DNA from: Pseudarthrobacter polychromogenes
GTDB taxonomy: Bacteria; Actinomycetota; Actinomycetes; Actinomycetales; Micrococcaceae
Assembly (NCBI RefSeq): GCF_014644495.1
Contig: NZ_BMKU01000001.1
Location: forward strand, 1-64,000
Reading direction: 5' to 3'
DNA: 64,000 nucleotides
A program made the position numbers and the translations under genes. Below are positions 16,267 through 25,550 of the stretch, in pieces. The notes under the pieces were generated by a model. It was not told the origin of the DNA. It saw only the letters and a program-made list of their open reading frames with translations, and ran no database searches. Every line of letters starts with the position of its first letter. Position 1 is the first letter of the stretch.

Positions 16267-19200
16267 TTAGGCGGGACCGCCCGGAGCGGCGCGGCGGCCG
16301 CTGGTCTTGGGAACCATGCCCGTCGTCCAGTCCCTGAACTCCTCATCGACGTCCGGCCCGGGGCCGAAGTCGTGGCGGGCCTGGAGATCCCGGAGCAGCG
16401 CCTTCTTTTCACGCCGGCCCTCCACCAGCCTGTACAGGACAGGCACCAGCACCAAGGTCAGGGCGGTCGAGGAGATCAGCCCACCGATGACGACGACAGC
16501 CAGCGGCTGCGAGATGAAGCCACCGCCGCCGGTGAGGCCCATGGCCATGGGCGTCAGCGCGAACACGGTGGCGAGCGCGGTCATCAGGATGGGGCGCAGG
16601 CGCTGCCGTGCCCCGTGCGTGATCGCATCCGCCACGTTCATGCCCGGCCGGCCGTCCCGGGGCTGCCGGTACTGGTTGATGAGGTCGATCAGAACGATGG
16701 CATTGGTGACCACAATCCCCACCAGCATGAGCATGCCGATCAGCGAGGGAAGTCCCAGGGGCACGCCTGTCACCAGGAGCAGTGCTACGGCTCCGGTGGC
16801 TGCAAACGGGACCGATACCAGCAGGATCAGCGGCTGGATCAGGGATTTGAAGGTTGCCACCATGATCACGTAAACGATGGCGATGGCCGCCAGCAGGGCC
16901 AGCCCGAGCTGCTGGAAGGACTCCTGCTGCTGGGTGGTGGCACCGCCGATTTCAGCGGTGACCCCTGGTGGCAGCTGGACATCCGCCAGCCGCTTCTGGA
17001 CTTCCGCGTTGACCGCACCCAGGTTGGCGTCCGACGGCGTCACGGACACGCGTGCCGTGCGCTGGCCGTTGCTGGCGGTGATGGACACCGGCACATCCAC
17101 CTGTTCCACGGAAGCGATGCTTCCCAGAGGCACCGGCCCGCCCGCTGCCGGAAGCGGAATACCACGGACGGCGTCGATGCTGGTGAACCTGGTGCCCTGG
17201 CCGATCTGGACAGGGAAGTCGTTGGTGTCAATCCGGACTTCTCCGGCCGGGATGGGGCTGATGGTGGACGCCAGGACGCCGGCCACCTGTTCCTCGTTGA
17301 GCCCGGCGGCTACCGTCTTGGCCCGGTCCACCCTGACCTGGACCACGGGCTGGCTGGCCGCGAGGTTGGTCGCCACCTCGCTGGTGCCGGGCACCCCGGT
17401 CATCGCCGCCATCATGGTGTCGCTGGCTTCCTGGAGGTCGGCAGTGCTGGCCGCCTTGAGGGTGATGTCCACGGTGGACGAGGTGCCGAAACCGCCCTGC
17501 TGCGTTCCTACCGAGATCTTGCCGGAATCGGGCACCTTGGTCAGTTCGCTGCGTACCGTCTCCTGGAGCTGTTCCTGATCCGCCTTTTCGTCCGTCACCA
17601 CGGTGAACGTGGAGTTGGACGAGCCGGTGGAGGTCAGCGCGGCGAAACCTGCCTGGGCGTTGCCCGAGGTCACCTGGATGTCCTTGACGCCGTCGATGCC
17701 GCGAAGCACTTCCTCCAGCCGGATGGCTGCCGCGCTGGTGTCGGCGAGTGTGGTGCCGGCCGGCAGGACCTGGCGGACCGTGAGGCTGTTCTGCCCGGAG
17801 TTCCCCAGGAGGTTGGTGGCCAGGAGCGGTGTCATGGCGGCGGTGGCACCGAGGACCAGGGCTGCCGCCACCAGCGTGATCACGGGATGCTTCTGGGTTT
17901 TGGTGAGGATTGGCAGGTAGCCGCGCTGGAGCCTGCTGCGCTGTTCCGCCTCCAATGCCTTGGCACGGGCCTCGTCCGCTCTCCGCCGGGCAGCTGCGGG
18001 AGCGGCCGCCCCCGCGCCTGCGGCACCGTTGTTCTTCAGGAACCAGTAGGCCAGAACGGGGACGATGGTCAGCGAGACCAGCAGCGAGGCCAACAGCGCC
18101 ATGGTGACCGTGAGGGCGAACGGCCTGAACAGCTCACCTGCGAGCTCGCCAACAAACGCGATGGGGAGGAACACCGCCACGGTGGTGAGGGTGGAGGCGG
18201 TGATGGCCCCGGCCACCTCCCTGATGGCAGTCAGGATGGCAGTGACTTTGTCCTCGCCGTAGCTCAGGTGCCGCTTGATGTTCTCGATGACAACGATGGA
18301 GTCATCCACCACGCGGCCGATGGCGATGGTGAGCGCACCCAGCGTCAGGATGTTCAGGGAGTATCCGGTGGCGGACAGGCCTATGAAGGTGATCAGGAGC
18401 GAGAGCGGAATGGAGACCGCCGTGACCAGGGTGGAGCGGGTGGACATCAGGAACACCAGGATGACCGCAACGGCGAAGCCCAGGCCCAACAGGCCCTCGG
18501 TGGTGAGGTCCTTGATGGACTTCTCAATGAAGGGTGCCTGGTCGAACACCGGAGTGAACTTGGCATTCGAACCCAGTTCCGCCTCAAGCTCGTCAAGCGT
18601 GTCCCGCACCGCGTGCGAGATGCCCACCGTGTCGCCCTCAGGCTTCTTGGTCACGGACACGGCGAGGGTTTCCTCCCCGTTGGTTCGCGTGATGGATGTC
18701 CGTTCGTCATCCTGCAGCGACACGTCCGCCACGCTGCCGATGGTGGCCCCGTCTTTTGCTCCCCCCAGCGGCAGCGCCTCGATGGCCGCCAGGGAATCCA
18801 CGGGGCTGCCGATCTGCAGGGAGAGCGTCTTTCCCTGCTCCTCGAGCGTGCCGGCCGGGATCAGCGCACCGTTGTTCTCCAGCGCGTCCCGGATGGAGGT
18901 GATGCTCGCACCCGCCGCGGCCATGGCGTCACCGCGCGGAAGGATCTCGATGTGCTGGGAGGCGCCGCCGGTCACATCAGCGCCGCGGACGCCGTCGATC
19001 TTCTGCAGCCGGGGCACGCTCAGCCGCTGGAGGTCTGCGTTCAGCTCGCTGAGCGTCTTGTCCGAGGACACGGCCAGGAAAACGATGGGAAAGTCGCTGA
19101 TACTGCCGGCAATTGCCTGCGGCTGGACATCCTCCGGCAGGGACCGCTTGGCGTTGGAGATGGCGCGGTCGATCTGGTTCCTCGCACGGTCCAGGTTCGA

Positions 19201-19497
19201 ACCGTAGGTGAACACCATGGTGATCTGCGAGACGCCGTTGCGGGAGGTGGAGGATGTGGATTCCAGCCCCTCCACGCCGTTCAGCGCCGTCTCCAGCGGC
19301 CCGCTCACCTGCTTGTCCACCACCTCGGGGGAGGCGCCGGGCATGGCGGTCAGCACCGTGATCTGCGGGAACTCGATCGAGGGGATGAGTTCCTGCTTCA
19401 GCGACGACATGGTGATCACGCCGAAGACCGAGGCGAAGACTGTGATCAGTGCGATCAGGGCCCGGTTCGCAAGTGAAAGTTGTGCCAGCCGGAACAT
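16267..19497 (-). CDS. RND efflux permease (AcrB/SwrC-like, HAE family)
   Basis: 1076 residues, the full length of hydrophobic-amphiphilic efflux RND pumps. TM1 is ALIALITVFASVFGVITM, and two large periplasmic-type loops follow TM1 and TM7. TM4 carries the proton-relay pair in GRVVDDSIVVIENIK (D398, D399). The C-terminal half repeats the pattern (LLVTGVPLGLPSLIGMLMLVGIVVTNAIVLIDLINQY). In diderms such pumps need an adaptor and outer-membrane channel; neither is nearby, as expected for a monoderm SwrC-type pump. Substrates are unknown. Monocistronic; 64 bases separate it from mqo. Confidence 0.9.
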   Translation of the reverse strand: MFRLAQLSLANRALIALITVFASVFGVITMSSLKQELIPSIEFPQITVLTAMPGASPEVVDKQVSGPLETALNGVEGLESTSSTSRNGVSQITMVFTYGSNLDRARNQIDRAISNAKRSLPEDVQPQAIAGSISDFPIVFLAVSSDKTLSELNADLQRLSVPRLQKIDGVRGADVTGGASQHIEILPRGDAMAAAGASITSIRDALENNGALIPAGTLEEQGKTLSLQIGSPVDSLAAIEALPLGGAKDGATIGSVADVSLQDDERTSITRTNGEETLAVSVTKKPEGDTVGISHAVRDTLDELEAELGSNAKFTPVFDQAPFIEKSIKDLTTEGLLGLGFAVAVILVFLMSTRSTLVTAVSIPLSLLITFIGLSATGYSLNILTLGALTIAIGRVVDDSIVVIENIKRHLSYGEDKVTAILTAIREVAGAITASTLTTVAVFLPIAFVGELAGELFRPFALTVTMALLASLLVSLTIVPVLAYWFLKNNGAAGAGAAAPAAARRRADEARAKALEAEQRSRLQRGYLPILTKTQKHPVITLVAAALVLGATAAMTPLLATNLLGNSGQNSLTVRQVLPAGTTLADTSAAAIRLEEVLRGIDGVKDIQVTSGNAQAGFAALTSTGSSNSTFTVVTDEKADQEQLQETVRSELTKVPDSGKISVGTQQGGFGTSSTVDITLKAASTADLQEASDTMMAAMTGVPGTSEVATNLAASQPVVQVRVDRAKTVAAGLNEEQVAGVLASTISPIPAGEVRIDTNDFPVQIGQGTRFTSIDAVRGIPLPAAGGPVPLGSIASVEQVDVPVSITASNGQRTARVSVTPSDANLGAVNAEVQKRLADVQLPPGVTAEIGGATTQQQESFQQLGLALLAAIAIVYVIMVATFKSLIQPLILLVSVPFAATGAVALLLVTGVPLGLPSLIGMLMLVGIVVTNAIVLIDLINQYRQPRDGRPGMNVADAITHGARQRLRPILMTALATVFALTPMAMGLTGGGGFISQPLAVVVIGGLISSTALTLVLVPVLYRLVEGRREKKALLRDLQARHDFGPGPDVDEEFRDWTTGMVPKTSGRRAAPGGPA

Positions 19498-19566
19498 CGC
19501 ATGATCTCCTGTGGGATTGAGGGACTGATACGGACCCGAAGGTGCCGGCCGCCGGCCCCGGCAGGG

Positions 19567-21069
19567 TCAGTGGCTGGCGGAAACGCTCTCCAGCTGAAGT
19601 GATGCGGCCGTCGCCTTTTCCAGCTCAACAGCCAAGTCCGGGTTCTCGTCCAACTTGACCCCGTAGCCGGGCATCATGTCCTTGAGCTTGGACTGCCAGC
19701 CCTTGAAGTTCCGGGGGAAGGTCCTCTTCAGCAACTCGATCATGATAGGTACCGCAGTGGATGCTCCGGGCGATGCGCCCAGGAGCGCGCCGATGGAACC
19801 GTCGCGGCCGGCGATCACTTCAGTGCCAAACTGCAGCACGCCGCCCTTCTGCGGATCTTTCTTGATGATCTGTACACGCTGGCCGGCGGTGATCAGTTCC
19901 CAGTCGCCGTCCTTGGCCTCTGGGTAATACTCACGAAGAGCCTCCACCTTGTCGGCGTGCTTCTTGGCCACTTCCTTCACCAGGTAGGCGGTGAGGTCCA
20001 TATTGTCCTTGGCCACTGCGAGCATGGGAATGATGTTGCTGGGCCTGATGGACAGCGGAAGGTCCAGGTACGAGCCGTTCTTCAGGAAGTTGGTGGAGAA
20101 TCCGGCGTAGGGGCCGAACAGCAGCGACCGCTTGCCGCCAACGTACCGGGTGTCGAGGTGCGGGACGGACATGGGGGGAGCGCCCACCGATGCCTGGCCG
20201 TAGACCTTGGCACTGTGCTGCGCGGCAATGGTTTCGTCGGTGCAGCGGAAGAACTGCCCGGAGACCGGGAACCCGCCGTAGCCTTTGCTTTCCGGGATGC
20301 CCGAGGCCTGCAGCAGGTGCAGGGCACCGCCGCCCGCGCCGACAAACACGAACTTGGCGTGGATCTTGCTGTGCTCCCCGGACTTGGGGTACTTCAGCGA
20401 AAGGTTCCAGCCGCCGTCGGACGCCCTGGAAATTCCCGTGACGTCATGGCCGTAGTTGATTTCGACGCCGTTGTTTCCGAGGTAGGTGGTCAGCTCCCGG
20501 GTCAGCGCCCCGAAGTCGACGTCGGTGCCCTCGGCGGCGCGCGTGGCGGCAACGCGCTGCTTCGGGTCGCGTCCCTTGACGATCAGGGGCGCCCACTTGG
20601 CGATCTGGGCGTGGTCCTCGGAATATTCCATGCTCCGGAACAGCGTGTGGGGCTTGAGGGCCTCGTAACGCGACCGCAGGAACCGGGAATGGTCCTCGCC
20701 GATCACGAAGCTCATGTGCGGGACGGTATTGATGAAGCCCTTAGGGGATCCGATCAGTTTCTGGTCCACCAGGTGGGACCAGAACTGGCGGGAAAGCTGG
20801 AACTGTTCGTTGATGAGCAGCGCCTTGGAGGGGTCCACTGAGCCGTCTTTGGCTGCAGGGGAGTAGTTGAGCTCGCAGAGGGCGGCGTGGCCGGTTCCGG
20901 CGTTGTTCCACGGATCGGAGCTTTCCAGCCCCGGCTGGTCCAGGCGCTCGAACAGGGAGATGGTCCAGTCCGGCTCAAGCTGCTTGAGGAATGCCCCCAG
21001 CGTGGCGCTCATGATGCCGCCGCCAATCAGGACGACGTCGGCATGTGGGGTCTTGGAAATGAAGGTCAC
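19567..21069 (-). CDS. mqo: Malate:quinone oxidoreductase
   Basis: 500 residues. FAD-dependent membrane-associated enzyme oxidising malate to oxaloacetate with electrons to quinone, replacing or backing up malate dehydrogenase in the citric acid cycle. The FAD motif is [20 protein letters not shown] (residues 10-29). Further family hallmarks are [41 protein letters not shown] and a C-terminal [20 protein letters not shown]. Length equals that of Mqo proteins from Corynebacterium. No separate promoter identified in the 80 bases upstream. Confidence 0.95.
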   Translation of the reverse strand: MTFISKTPHADVVLIGGGIMSATLGAFLKQLEPDWTISLFERLDQPGLESSDPWNNAGTGHAALCELNYSPAAKDGSVDPSKALLINEQFQLSRQFWSHLVDQKLIGSPKGFINTVPHMSFVIGEDHSRFLRSRYEALKPHTLFRSMEYSEDHAQIAKWAPLIVKGRDPKQRVAATRAAEGTDVDFGALTRELTTYLGNNGVEINYGHDVTGISRASDGGWNLSLKYPKSGEHSKIHAKFVFVGAGGGALHLLQASGIPESKGYGGFPVSGQFFRCTDETIAAQHSAKVYGQASVGAPPMSVPHLDTRYVGGKRSLLFGPYAGFSTNFLKNGSYLDLPLSIRPSNIIPMLAVAKDNMDLTAYLVKEVAKKHADKVEALREYYPEAKDGDWELITAGQRVQIIKKDPQKGGVLQFGTEVIAGRDGSIGALLGASPGASTAVPIMIELLKRTFPRNFKGWQSKLKDMMPGYGVKLDENPDLAVELEKATAASLQLESVSASH

Positions 21070-21148
21070 GATCAGTCTCCGATTGCAGCGGCTCTGGCTG
21101 TCACAGAATATCCCCGGGCAGCGGACATACTGAAATTGGACCGCTCCG

Positions 21149-22819
21149 TCAAGGCTTTAGTTGCACCTTCGTGAAAACTTCATTTAAGACCGGGGACGCC
21201 GGATAGCTCAGTACGCGGTCGGACAGGGCCAGCGCGGAGATCGGGAAGGCGACGGGGACGGCCGGTACGGTCGCGGCGATCTGGGCGTTGATGGTGTGAT
21301 ATTGCTCATCCCGTTCCTCGCCTTCCGGAAGCCCGCGCGCCCGGTTGATCTTCGAAAAGACCTGCGGATCGTGGTAGCCGAACTCGCCGTTCCTCTCCCC
21401 GAAGAGGGGGCCCACGAAATTGTCGGCGTCGGAATAGGAGCCGTTCCAGCCCAGCAGATGGAGCGCATGGTCGCCGGGGGACTGCACCTTCTGCAGGTAG
21501 CCGTCCGCCCAGTCCACCGGCACGGGACGGATGTTGAGCCCGACGGCGGTGAGCTGGCGGCTGATCTCGGCGTACACCTTCTCGGGTGTGGGCAGGTAGG
21601 GGCGGGTGACGTTCAGGGGATAGTAGAACTTCAGCTCCTCACCGGCGTACCCTCCCTCTTCGAGGTATTCCTTGGCCTTGGCGGGGTCGTGGCCCAGGGC
21701 CGGGGCGTCGTTGTTGAAGCCGCTGATCTTGGGCGGGACGAACTGCGTGGCCTTGGCGGTGTTGTCAATGAAGAACCGGCGGATCAGCGTTTCCTTATCG
21801 ATCGCCATTTCGATGGCCTGGCGGACCTTCAAATTCTTGAGCACGGGAATGTCCTGGTTGATGCCCACGTACATCACGGAGAACGGGTCACGCTGGACGA
21901 TCTGCTTTCCGCGCTTGACCAGCTGGTCGAAGTTGCCCACCGTCACGGCGTCGTAGCCGTCGATCTTGCCGTCCAGCAGGGCCTGCAGCCGCGACTGCGG
22001 GTGGTCGTAGGCTACGAAGTTGATGGTGGCAATCTGGCCGCGGTCCCCCCAGTAGGAGGTGTTGGTGGCCAGGGTGACACTGCCTTCGTCCCACGAGGCG
22101 AGCCTGAACGGCCCGGTTCCCACCGGATTGGTCCCGAAGCCTGACACGGGCTGCCCGCCGCGGTTCTGGTCCAGGACGTCAGCCATGCCTGCGGCGAGGG
22201 CTGCCGGTGAGGCGATGGCGAAGGCAGGCAGGGTGAGGGCCTGCAGGAAGGCGGTGAACCGCTGGGTGAGGTCAATCCGAACCGTGTCCGCGGATTCGGC
22301 CGTGCAGCTCCTAAAGATGGAGAGCTCAGGCTCATCCGAGTGGGCCTTGAAGACTCCCTTGAAGGAGCTGCCGGGCGCCTGCCGCCTTATGTCGGGGGAG
22401 AACGCGAACCAGCGGTTGAAGTTGGTGCACACGGCGTCGGCGTTGAACGGGGTTCCGTCCTGGAACACAACGTCGGTCCGGAGCTTGAAAGTGTAGGAGC
22501 GGCCTTCGTTGGATTCGGTCCATTCCGTGGCGAGCAGTGGTGTGGGTTGCCCGGTGATCTGGTCCACGCCCACCAGTCCCTCAAGGATCTGGCGGGTGAT
22601 GCGCTGGGACTCAACATCGCTGGAAAGGGCTGGATCCAGGCCCAGCGGCTGGGCTGCGGTTCCGAAGTTGAAGGTAGCGGCGGGCTCGGGAGCAGCAGTT
22701 GTGCTGGGGGAGCCGGAGGACGGCGAGGGGGCAGGGACGGCGGTGCACGAGGTCATGCCCAAGGCGAGGAAAACAGCGCCGGTCTTGATGACCGTCCGCC
22801 GCGATGTACTGCTGGGCAC
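21149..22819 (-). CDS. ABC transporter substrate-binding lipoprotein, peptide/nickel family (SBP_5)
   Basis: 556 residues. The N-terminus [18 protein letters not shown] is a twin-arginine type signal followed by a lipobox-like MTSC, so it is probably exported folded and lipid-anchored. The mature part follows family 5: [20 protein letters not shown] near the start, TYTFKL-like [20 protein letters not shown], then [19 protein letters not shown] [15 protein letters not shown]. It binds oligopeptides or similar ligands for an ABC importer, but no permease or ATPase gene lies nearby (orphan). GTG start with GAGGTG 9 bases upstream. Confidence 0.9.
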   Translation of the reverse strand: MPSSTSRRTVIKTGAVFLALGMTSCTAVPAPSPSSGSPSTTAAPEPAATFNFGTAAQPLGLDPALSSDVESQRITRQILEGLVGVDQITGQPTPLLATEWTESNEGRSYTFKLRTDVVFQDGTPFNADAVCTNFNRWFAFSPDIRRQAPGSSFKGVFKAHSDEPELSIFRSCTAESADTVRIDLTQRFTAFLQALTLPAFAIASPAALAAGMADVLDQNRGGQPVSGFGTNPVGTGPFRLASWDEGSVTLATNTSYWGDRGQIATINFVAYDHPQSRLQALLDGKIDGYDAVTVGNFDQLVKRGKQIVQRDPFSVMYVGINQDIPVLKNLKVRQAIEMAIDKETLIRRFFIDNTAKATQFVPPKISGFNNDAPALGHDPAKAKEYLEEGGYAGEELKFYYPLNVTRPYLPTPEKVYAEISRQLTAVGLNIRPVPVDWADGYLQKVQSPGDHALHLLGWNGSYSDADNFVGPLFGERNGEFGYHDPQVFSKINRARGLPEGEERDEQYHTINAQIAATVPAVPVAFPISALALSDRVLSYPASPVLNEVFTKVQLKP

Positions 22820-22933
22820 TCGATTATCACCTCGGGATTTTGCCGGCTCCGCCGCGTGCGGGCCGGAGCCCAGTCTAATAGACGCTCCTTGGAGGTACCT
22901 GGAACCGGTCGGAGGGTTCCCGCCAGGGCAGAA

Positions 22934-22969
22934 AAGCCGGGGGCCGTCCTTTCGGACGGCCCCCGGCTT
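22934..22969 (-). terminator. Strong terminator after fasciclin gene
   Basis: Sixteen-bp perfect stem (22934-22949 with 22954-22969) and, on the minus strand, a GAAA tetraloop and a short T-run. It ends the fasciclin transcript upstream of the peptide-binding gene. Confidence 0.85.
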
Positions 22970-22996
22970 ACCTGAAGGAACTGGCCTGCCGGGTGC

Positions 22997-23671
22997 TTAC
23001 TTGGGCATCAGCACCGAGTCGATCAGGTAGACGGTGGCGTTCTTCGTCTGAACGCCGCCGCAGATCACGTTGGCGTCGTCAACCTTGAGCTCGTCGCCGC
23101 TGCCGGTAACGGTTACGCTGCCGCCCTCGACGGTGGCGTGGGTGCCGGCGATCATGTCAGGGGTGATCTGGCCCGGAACCACGTGGTAGGTGAGGATCTT
23201 GCTCAGGAGTGCGTCGTCCGTCTTGAGGGTTTCGATGGTGGCTGCATCGATCTTGGCGAAAGCGTCATCCACCGGTGCGAAGACCGTGAACTCTCCACCG
23301 TTCAGGGTGTCCACGAGGTCCACCTTGGGGTTCAGCTTCCCGGACACTGCCGAGGTGAGGGTGGTGAGGATCGGGTTGTTGGATGCCGCGACGGCAACCG
23401 GGTCAAGGGCCATGCCCTCAACCGAGCCTGCGCCGGAGGGAACCTGCTCGGCGTAGGCAGCGCAGCCCGGGCCCACCAGGTTGGCGGCCGGATCCATGGC
23501 CGCGGCAGAGGTGCTGGCCGACGGCGAGGGGGCCATGCTGGACGCGGACGGCTCGGCTGCCGGGGCGGAGGAGGCGGTGGTGGTTGCGGACCCGCCGCAG
23601 GCAGTCAGGCTGAACAGGGCTGCTGCTGCAACGCCTGCGACGGTGAAGGTTGTGCGCTTGATGGTCTGCAT
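22997..23671 (-). CDS. Fasciclin-domain lipoprotein (MPT70/MPT83-like)
   Basis: 224 residues. Signal peptide with lipobox LTAC, a Ser/Ala/Pro-rich linker to about residue 60, then one FAS1 domain: [17 protein letters not shown], the H1 motif [13 protein letters not shown], and the H2 region [12 protein letters not shown] through [10 protein letters not shown]. Two cysteines (in [10 protein letters not shown] and NVICGGVQ) may form the disulfide known in MPB70. Surface adhesion or envelope role in the family; the exact function is not established. ATG 23671 follows from the signal peptide. A SigK-like promoter lies about 107 bases upstream. Monocistronic between two terminators. Confidence 0.9.
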   Translation of the reverse strand: MQTIKRTTFTVAGVAAAALFSLTACGGSATTTASSAPAAEPSASSMAPSPSASTSAAAMDPAANLVGPGCAAYAEQVPSGAGSVEGMALDPVAVAASNNPILTTLTSAVSGKLNPKVDLVDTLNGGEFTVFAPVDDAFAKIDAATIETLKTDDALLSKILTYHVVPGQITPDMIAGTHATVEGGSVTVTGSGDELKVDDANVICGGVQTKNATVYLIDSVLMPK

Positions 23672-23777
23672 GTCGGTTCTCCTTGGTTGTGGCATCTGCC
23701 CGCCGCGGGCGTGGTGCCTGCGGCGTCTTTCGAAACTTGCTGGTGGGCACCTGCCCTTGGCTGGTGTCTCACTGTCT

Positions 23778-23804
23778 ATTCGGCCGGCGGCAGGATGCGG
23801 ATGG
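23778..23804 (-). promoter_or_regulatory. SigK-like ECF promoter for the fasciclin gene
   Basis: On the minus strand CCATCC (23799-23804), a 15-base spacer and CCGAAT (23778-23783). These hexamers match the mycobacterial SigK promoter motif that drives mpt70 and mpt83, which encode proteins of the same FAS1 type. The spacer is about what the family shows. No sigK/rskA genes lie in the window. Confidence 0.5.
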
Positions 23805-23891
23805 GTAAATTCCTTGGAGTTTTTCGGCGGAGCCCGGATTCCCCTTCGGTGCAGTGCGGAAGGGACAGGGCCGAAGGGGCGACAAATGCAA

Positions 23892-23921
23892 AAGGTCCCC
23901 CGGCCACAGCCGGGGGACCTT
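23892..23921 (-). terminator. Terminator of tRNA-Leu
   Basis: Perfect 12-bp stem AAGGTCCCCCGG / CCGGGGGACCTT, 6-base loop, followed on the minus strand by TTTT and a T-rich tail. It starts 4 bases after the tRNA 3' end. Confidence 0.85.
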
Positions 23922-23925
23922 ACAG

Positions 23926-24007
23926 TGCGCAAGGGGGGACTTGAACCCCCACGCCCGAAGGCACAGGAACCTAAATCCTGCGTGTCTGCCAATTTCACCA
24001 CTCGCGC
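23926..24007 (-). tRNA. tRNA-Leu (anticodon UAG)
   Basis: Eighty-two bases fold as a class II tRNA. The acceptor GCGCGAG pairs with CUUGCGC. The anticodon stem CAGGA/UCCUG encloses the loop with UAG, a variable arm follows, and the T arm contains GGTTCAAGTCC. Discriminator A; the CCA end is not encoded. Confidence 0.95.
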
Positions 24008-24105
24008 AGGGCTGCCGGTCGTTGCGGCCCTCACAGGGCCCGACGGCGGATGCCAGTGTCCATTGTAGCGTCGCCGCGGCAAGGCCCCGGCTTAGCCCAT
24101 CTTTG

Positions 24106-24579
24106 TCAGGCGTCCAGGTTCAGGTCCCGCCGAAGTTTGGCTACGTGGCCTGTGGCCCTGACGTTGTACTGGGCCAGCGCAACCTTCCCGTCCGGGTCCA
24201 CCACGATGGTGGAACGGATGAGCCCCTCATAGGTCTTGCCGTAGTTCTTCTTTTCGCCCCAGGCGCCATATGCCTCGGCAACCGCATGGTCCGCATCTGA
24301 GAGTAAAGGGAAGCCCAGGCCTTCCTTGGCTGCGAATTTTGCAAGCTTTTCCACGGGGTCCGGGGAGATGCCCAGGACGTCGTAGCCCGCCGCCTGGAGG
24401 GAAGCCAGGCTGTCGCGAAAGTCGCACGCCTCCTTGGTGCAGCCCGGCGTGGCGGCCGCCGGATAGAAGTACACAATGGTGTGGCGGCCCTGGCGGGGGG
24501 ACAAACTGACGTCGGTGCCTGAGGAATCCTTCAATGTGAAACCGGGCGCGTCGTCTCCGGTAACGAGTCTTTCAGCCAA
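24106..24579 (-). CDS. bcp: Thioredoxin-dependent thiol peroxidase (Bcp/PrxQ)
   Basis: 157 residues, the usual Bcp length. Reduces hydrogen and organic peroxides using thioredoxin. The active site is YFYPAAATPGCTKEACDFRD: peroxidatic Cys, four residues, resolving Cys (alpha-2 PrxQ type). The conserved PDPVEKLAKFAAKEGLGFPLLSD follows. Start is TTG 24579 with AGGAG 8 bases upstream; no ATG fits. Divergent from a MarR gene, which may or may not be related in function. Confidence 0.92.
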   Translation of the reverse strand: MAERLVTGDDAPGFTLKDSSGTDVSLSPRQGRHTIVYFYPAAATPGCTKEACDFRDSLASLQAAGYDVLGISPDPVEKLAKFAAKEGLGFPLLSDADHAVAEAYGAWGEKKNYGKTYEGLIRSTIVVDPDGKVALAQYNVRATGHVAKLRRDLNLDA

Positions 24580-24653
24580 TGTTTTTCTCCTAGTTGCAGG
24601 CGGGACACACCAGCCTAGTAAGCACCGGGAACCAGCGCTAATCCCTACTTGGC

Positions 24654-24659
24654 TATACT
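24654..24659 (+). promoter_or_regulatory. -10 box of a probable leaderless marR transcript
   Basis: TATACT lies 7 bases before the ATG at 24667 and no Shine-Dalgarno is present. In actinobacteria this spacing marks transcription starting at the A of ATG. No clear -35. Confidence 0.5.
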
Positions 24660-24666
24660 GGCTGCT

Positions 24667-25137
24667 ATGCCTGATATGGATCACTGGCCCACGGGGCGCC
24701 TCTTGTCCACTGCTGCGCGCCTCGTCGAACACTCCTGGAACGAAAAACTTGGCGCCATCGGCCTCACCCACGCAGGTGTTATAGCCATCGAGGTCCTGGA
24801 TGCCCAGGGCCCCATGACGCAAGCCCAGCTTGCGCAGTACGTTCGCGTCCAGGCTCAGACCATGGGTAAGACGCTCAGCCGCTTGGAGGCCCACGGACAC
24901 ATTGTCCGGGTCCGCAGCACCTCGGACCGCAGGAGCCACGTCGTGTCCCTTACCGAGCAGGGCAAGGAAGCTGTCGCGGCGGCGGTGGAAATGGAACGGT
25001 CGGTGCTGGCGTCGGCGTCGATCGATCCGGACCTGCTGCGGCAGGAGCTCCAGGCAGTGGTGCGGGAACTCGCAAGCCAATTCGCCAATTCTCCCGGCGA
25101 GGGAGCATTGATAGAGAACTCGCCTTCAACACGCTAA
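24667..25137 (+). CDS. MarR-family transcriptional regulator
   Basis: 156 residues. Core HTH in PMTQAQLAQYVRVQAQTMGKTLSRLEAHGHIVRV, wing STSDRRSHVVSLTEQGKEAV, helical ends for dimerisation. The ATG at 24667 is supported by an adjacent -10 box (leaderless); the in-frame TTG at 24649 would lie upstream of that box. Divergent from bcp, so peroxide or thiol stress control is possible but not shown. No conserved Cys pair of the OhrR type is visible. Ends at a clear intrinsic terminator. Confidence 0.9.
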   Translation: MPDMDHWPTGRLLSTAARLVEHSWNEKLGAIGLTHAGVIAIEVLDAQGPMTQAQLAQYVRVQAQTMGKTLSRLEAHGHIVRVRSTSDRRSHVVSLTEQGKEAVAAAVEMERSVLASASIDPDLLRQELQAVVRELASQFANSPGEGALIENSPSTR

Positions 25138-25157
25138 ACCGGCGTCTCCAGCGCCCG

Positions 25158-25197
25158 GGCGTGGCCACAGCTTCACAGCTGCGGTCACGCCTTTTTT
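25158..25197 (+). terminator. Intrinsic terminator of marR
   Basis: Fourteen-bp stem (25158-25171 with 25178-25191, one mismatch and one G-U) and a run of six T. The next 115 bases up to 25311 hold nothing I can assign. Confidence 0.9.
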
Positions 25198-25311
25198 GTG
25201 GCCATCACGTGTGTGGTTGCAGGCGGAGGTAAGCCTCCTGTTGAGGATCAGCAGCGTGGGGCGAAAGCGTGAAGGAAAGTCGGCAGGCCCGCCTGCAGCG
25301 CGGCACACAAC

Positions 25312-25355
25312 AAGACAGCCCCCGGTTCGCGTTTCCGCGAGCCGGAGGCTGTCTT
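25312..25355 (-). terminator. Hairpin after tRNA-Lys
   Basis: AAGACAGCC-c-CCGG pairs with CCGG-a-GGCTGTCTT, and an inner CGCG/CGCG stem closes the loop. Minus-strand reading gives a weak T-rich tail. Probable tRNA-Lys terminator. Confidence 0.65.
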
Positions 25356-25360
25356 CCCAG

Positions 25361-25436
25361 TGGTGCACCCCCCGGGACTTGAACCCGGAACCCATTGATT
25401 AAGAGTCAATTGCTCTGCCAATTGAGCTAGAGGTGC
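25361..25436 (-). tRNA. tRNA-Lys (anticodon CUU)
   Basis: Seventy-six bases including an encoded CCA. Acceptor GCACCUC pairs with GGGGUGC, D arm with AATTGGCA, anticodon stem AUUGA/UCAAU around CUCUUAA, T arm CCGGGTTCAAGTCCCGG. Confidence 0.96.
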
Positions 25437-25550
25437 ATCTTATTTGCTGTGATCATCGGGCTTTTCTTTCCCCGTTGATCTCCGCAACGACATGAAACTC
25501 TACACGAACTTTTTGCCCATGTGAAATCGGATCCCTGGACTGCTCCCGCA

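Noticed and set aside
16006..19476. 1156-codon open frame on the plus strand opposite the RND gene
   Set aside because: It is the antisense of a complete RND permease with all family motifs. Its translation is His/Gly/Arg-rich without domains, a usual high-GC shadow.
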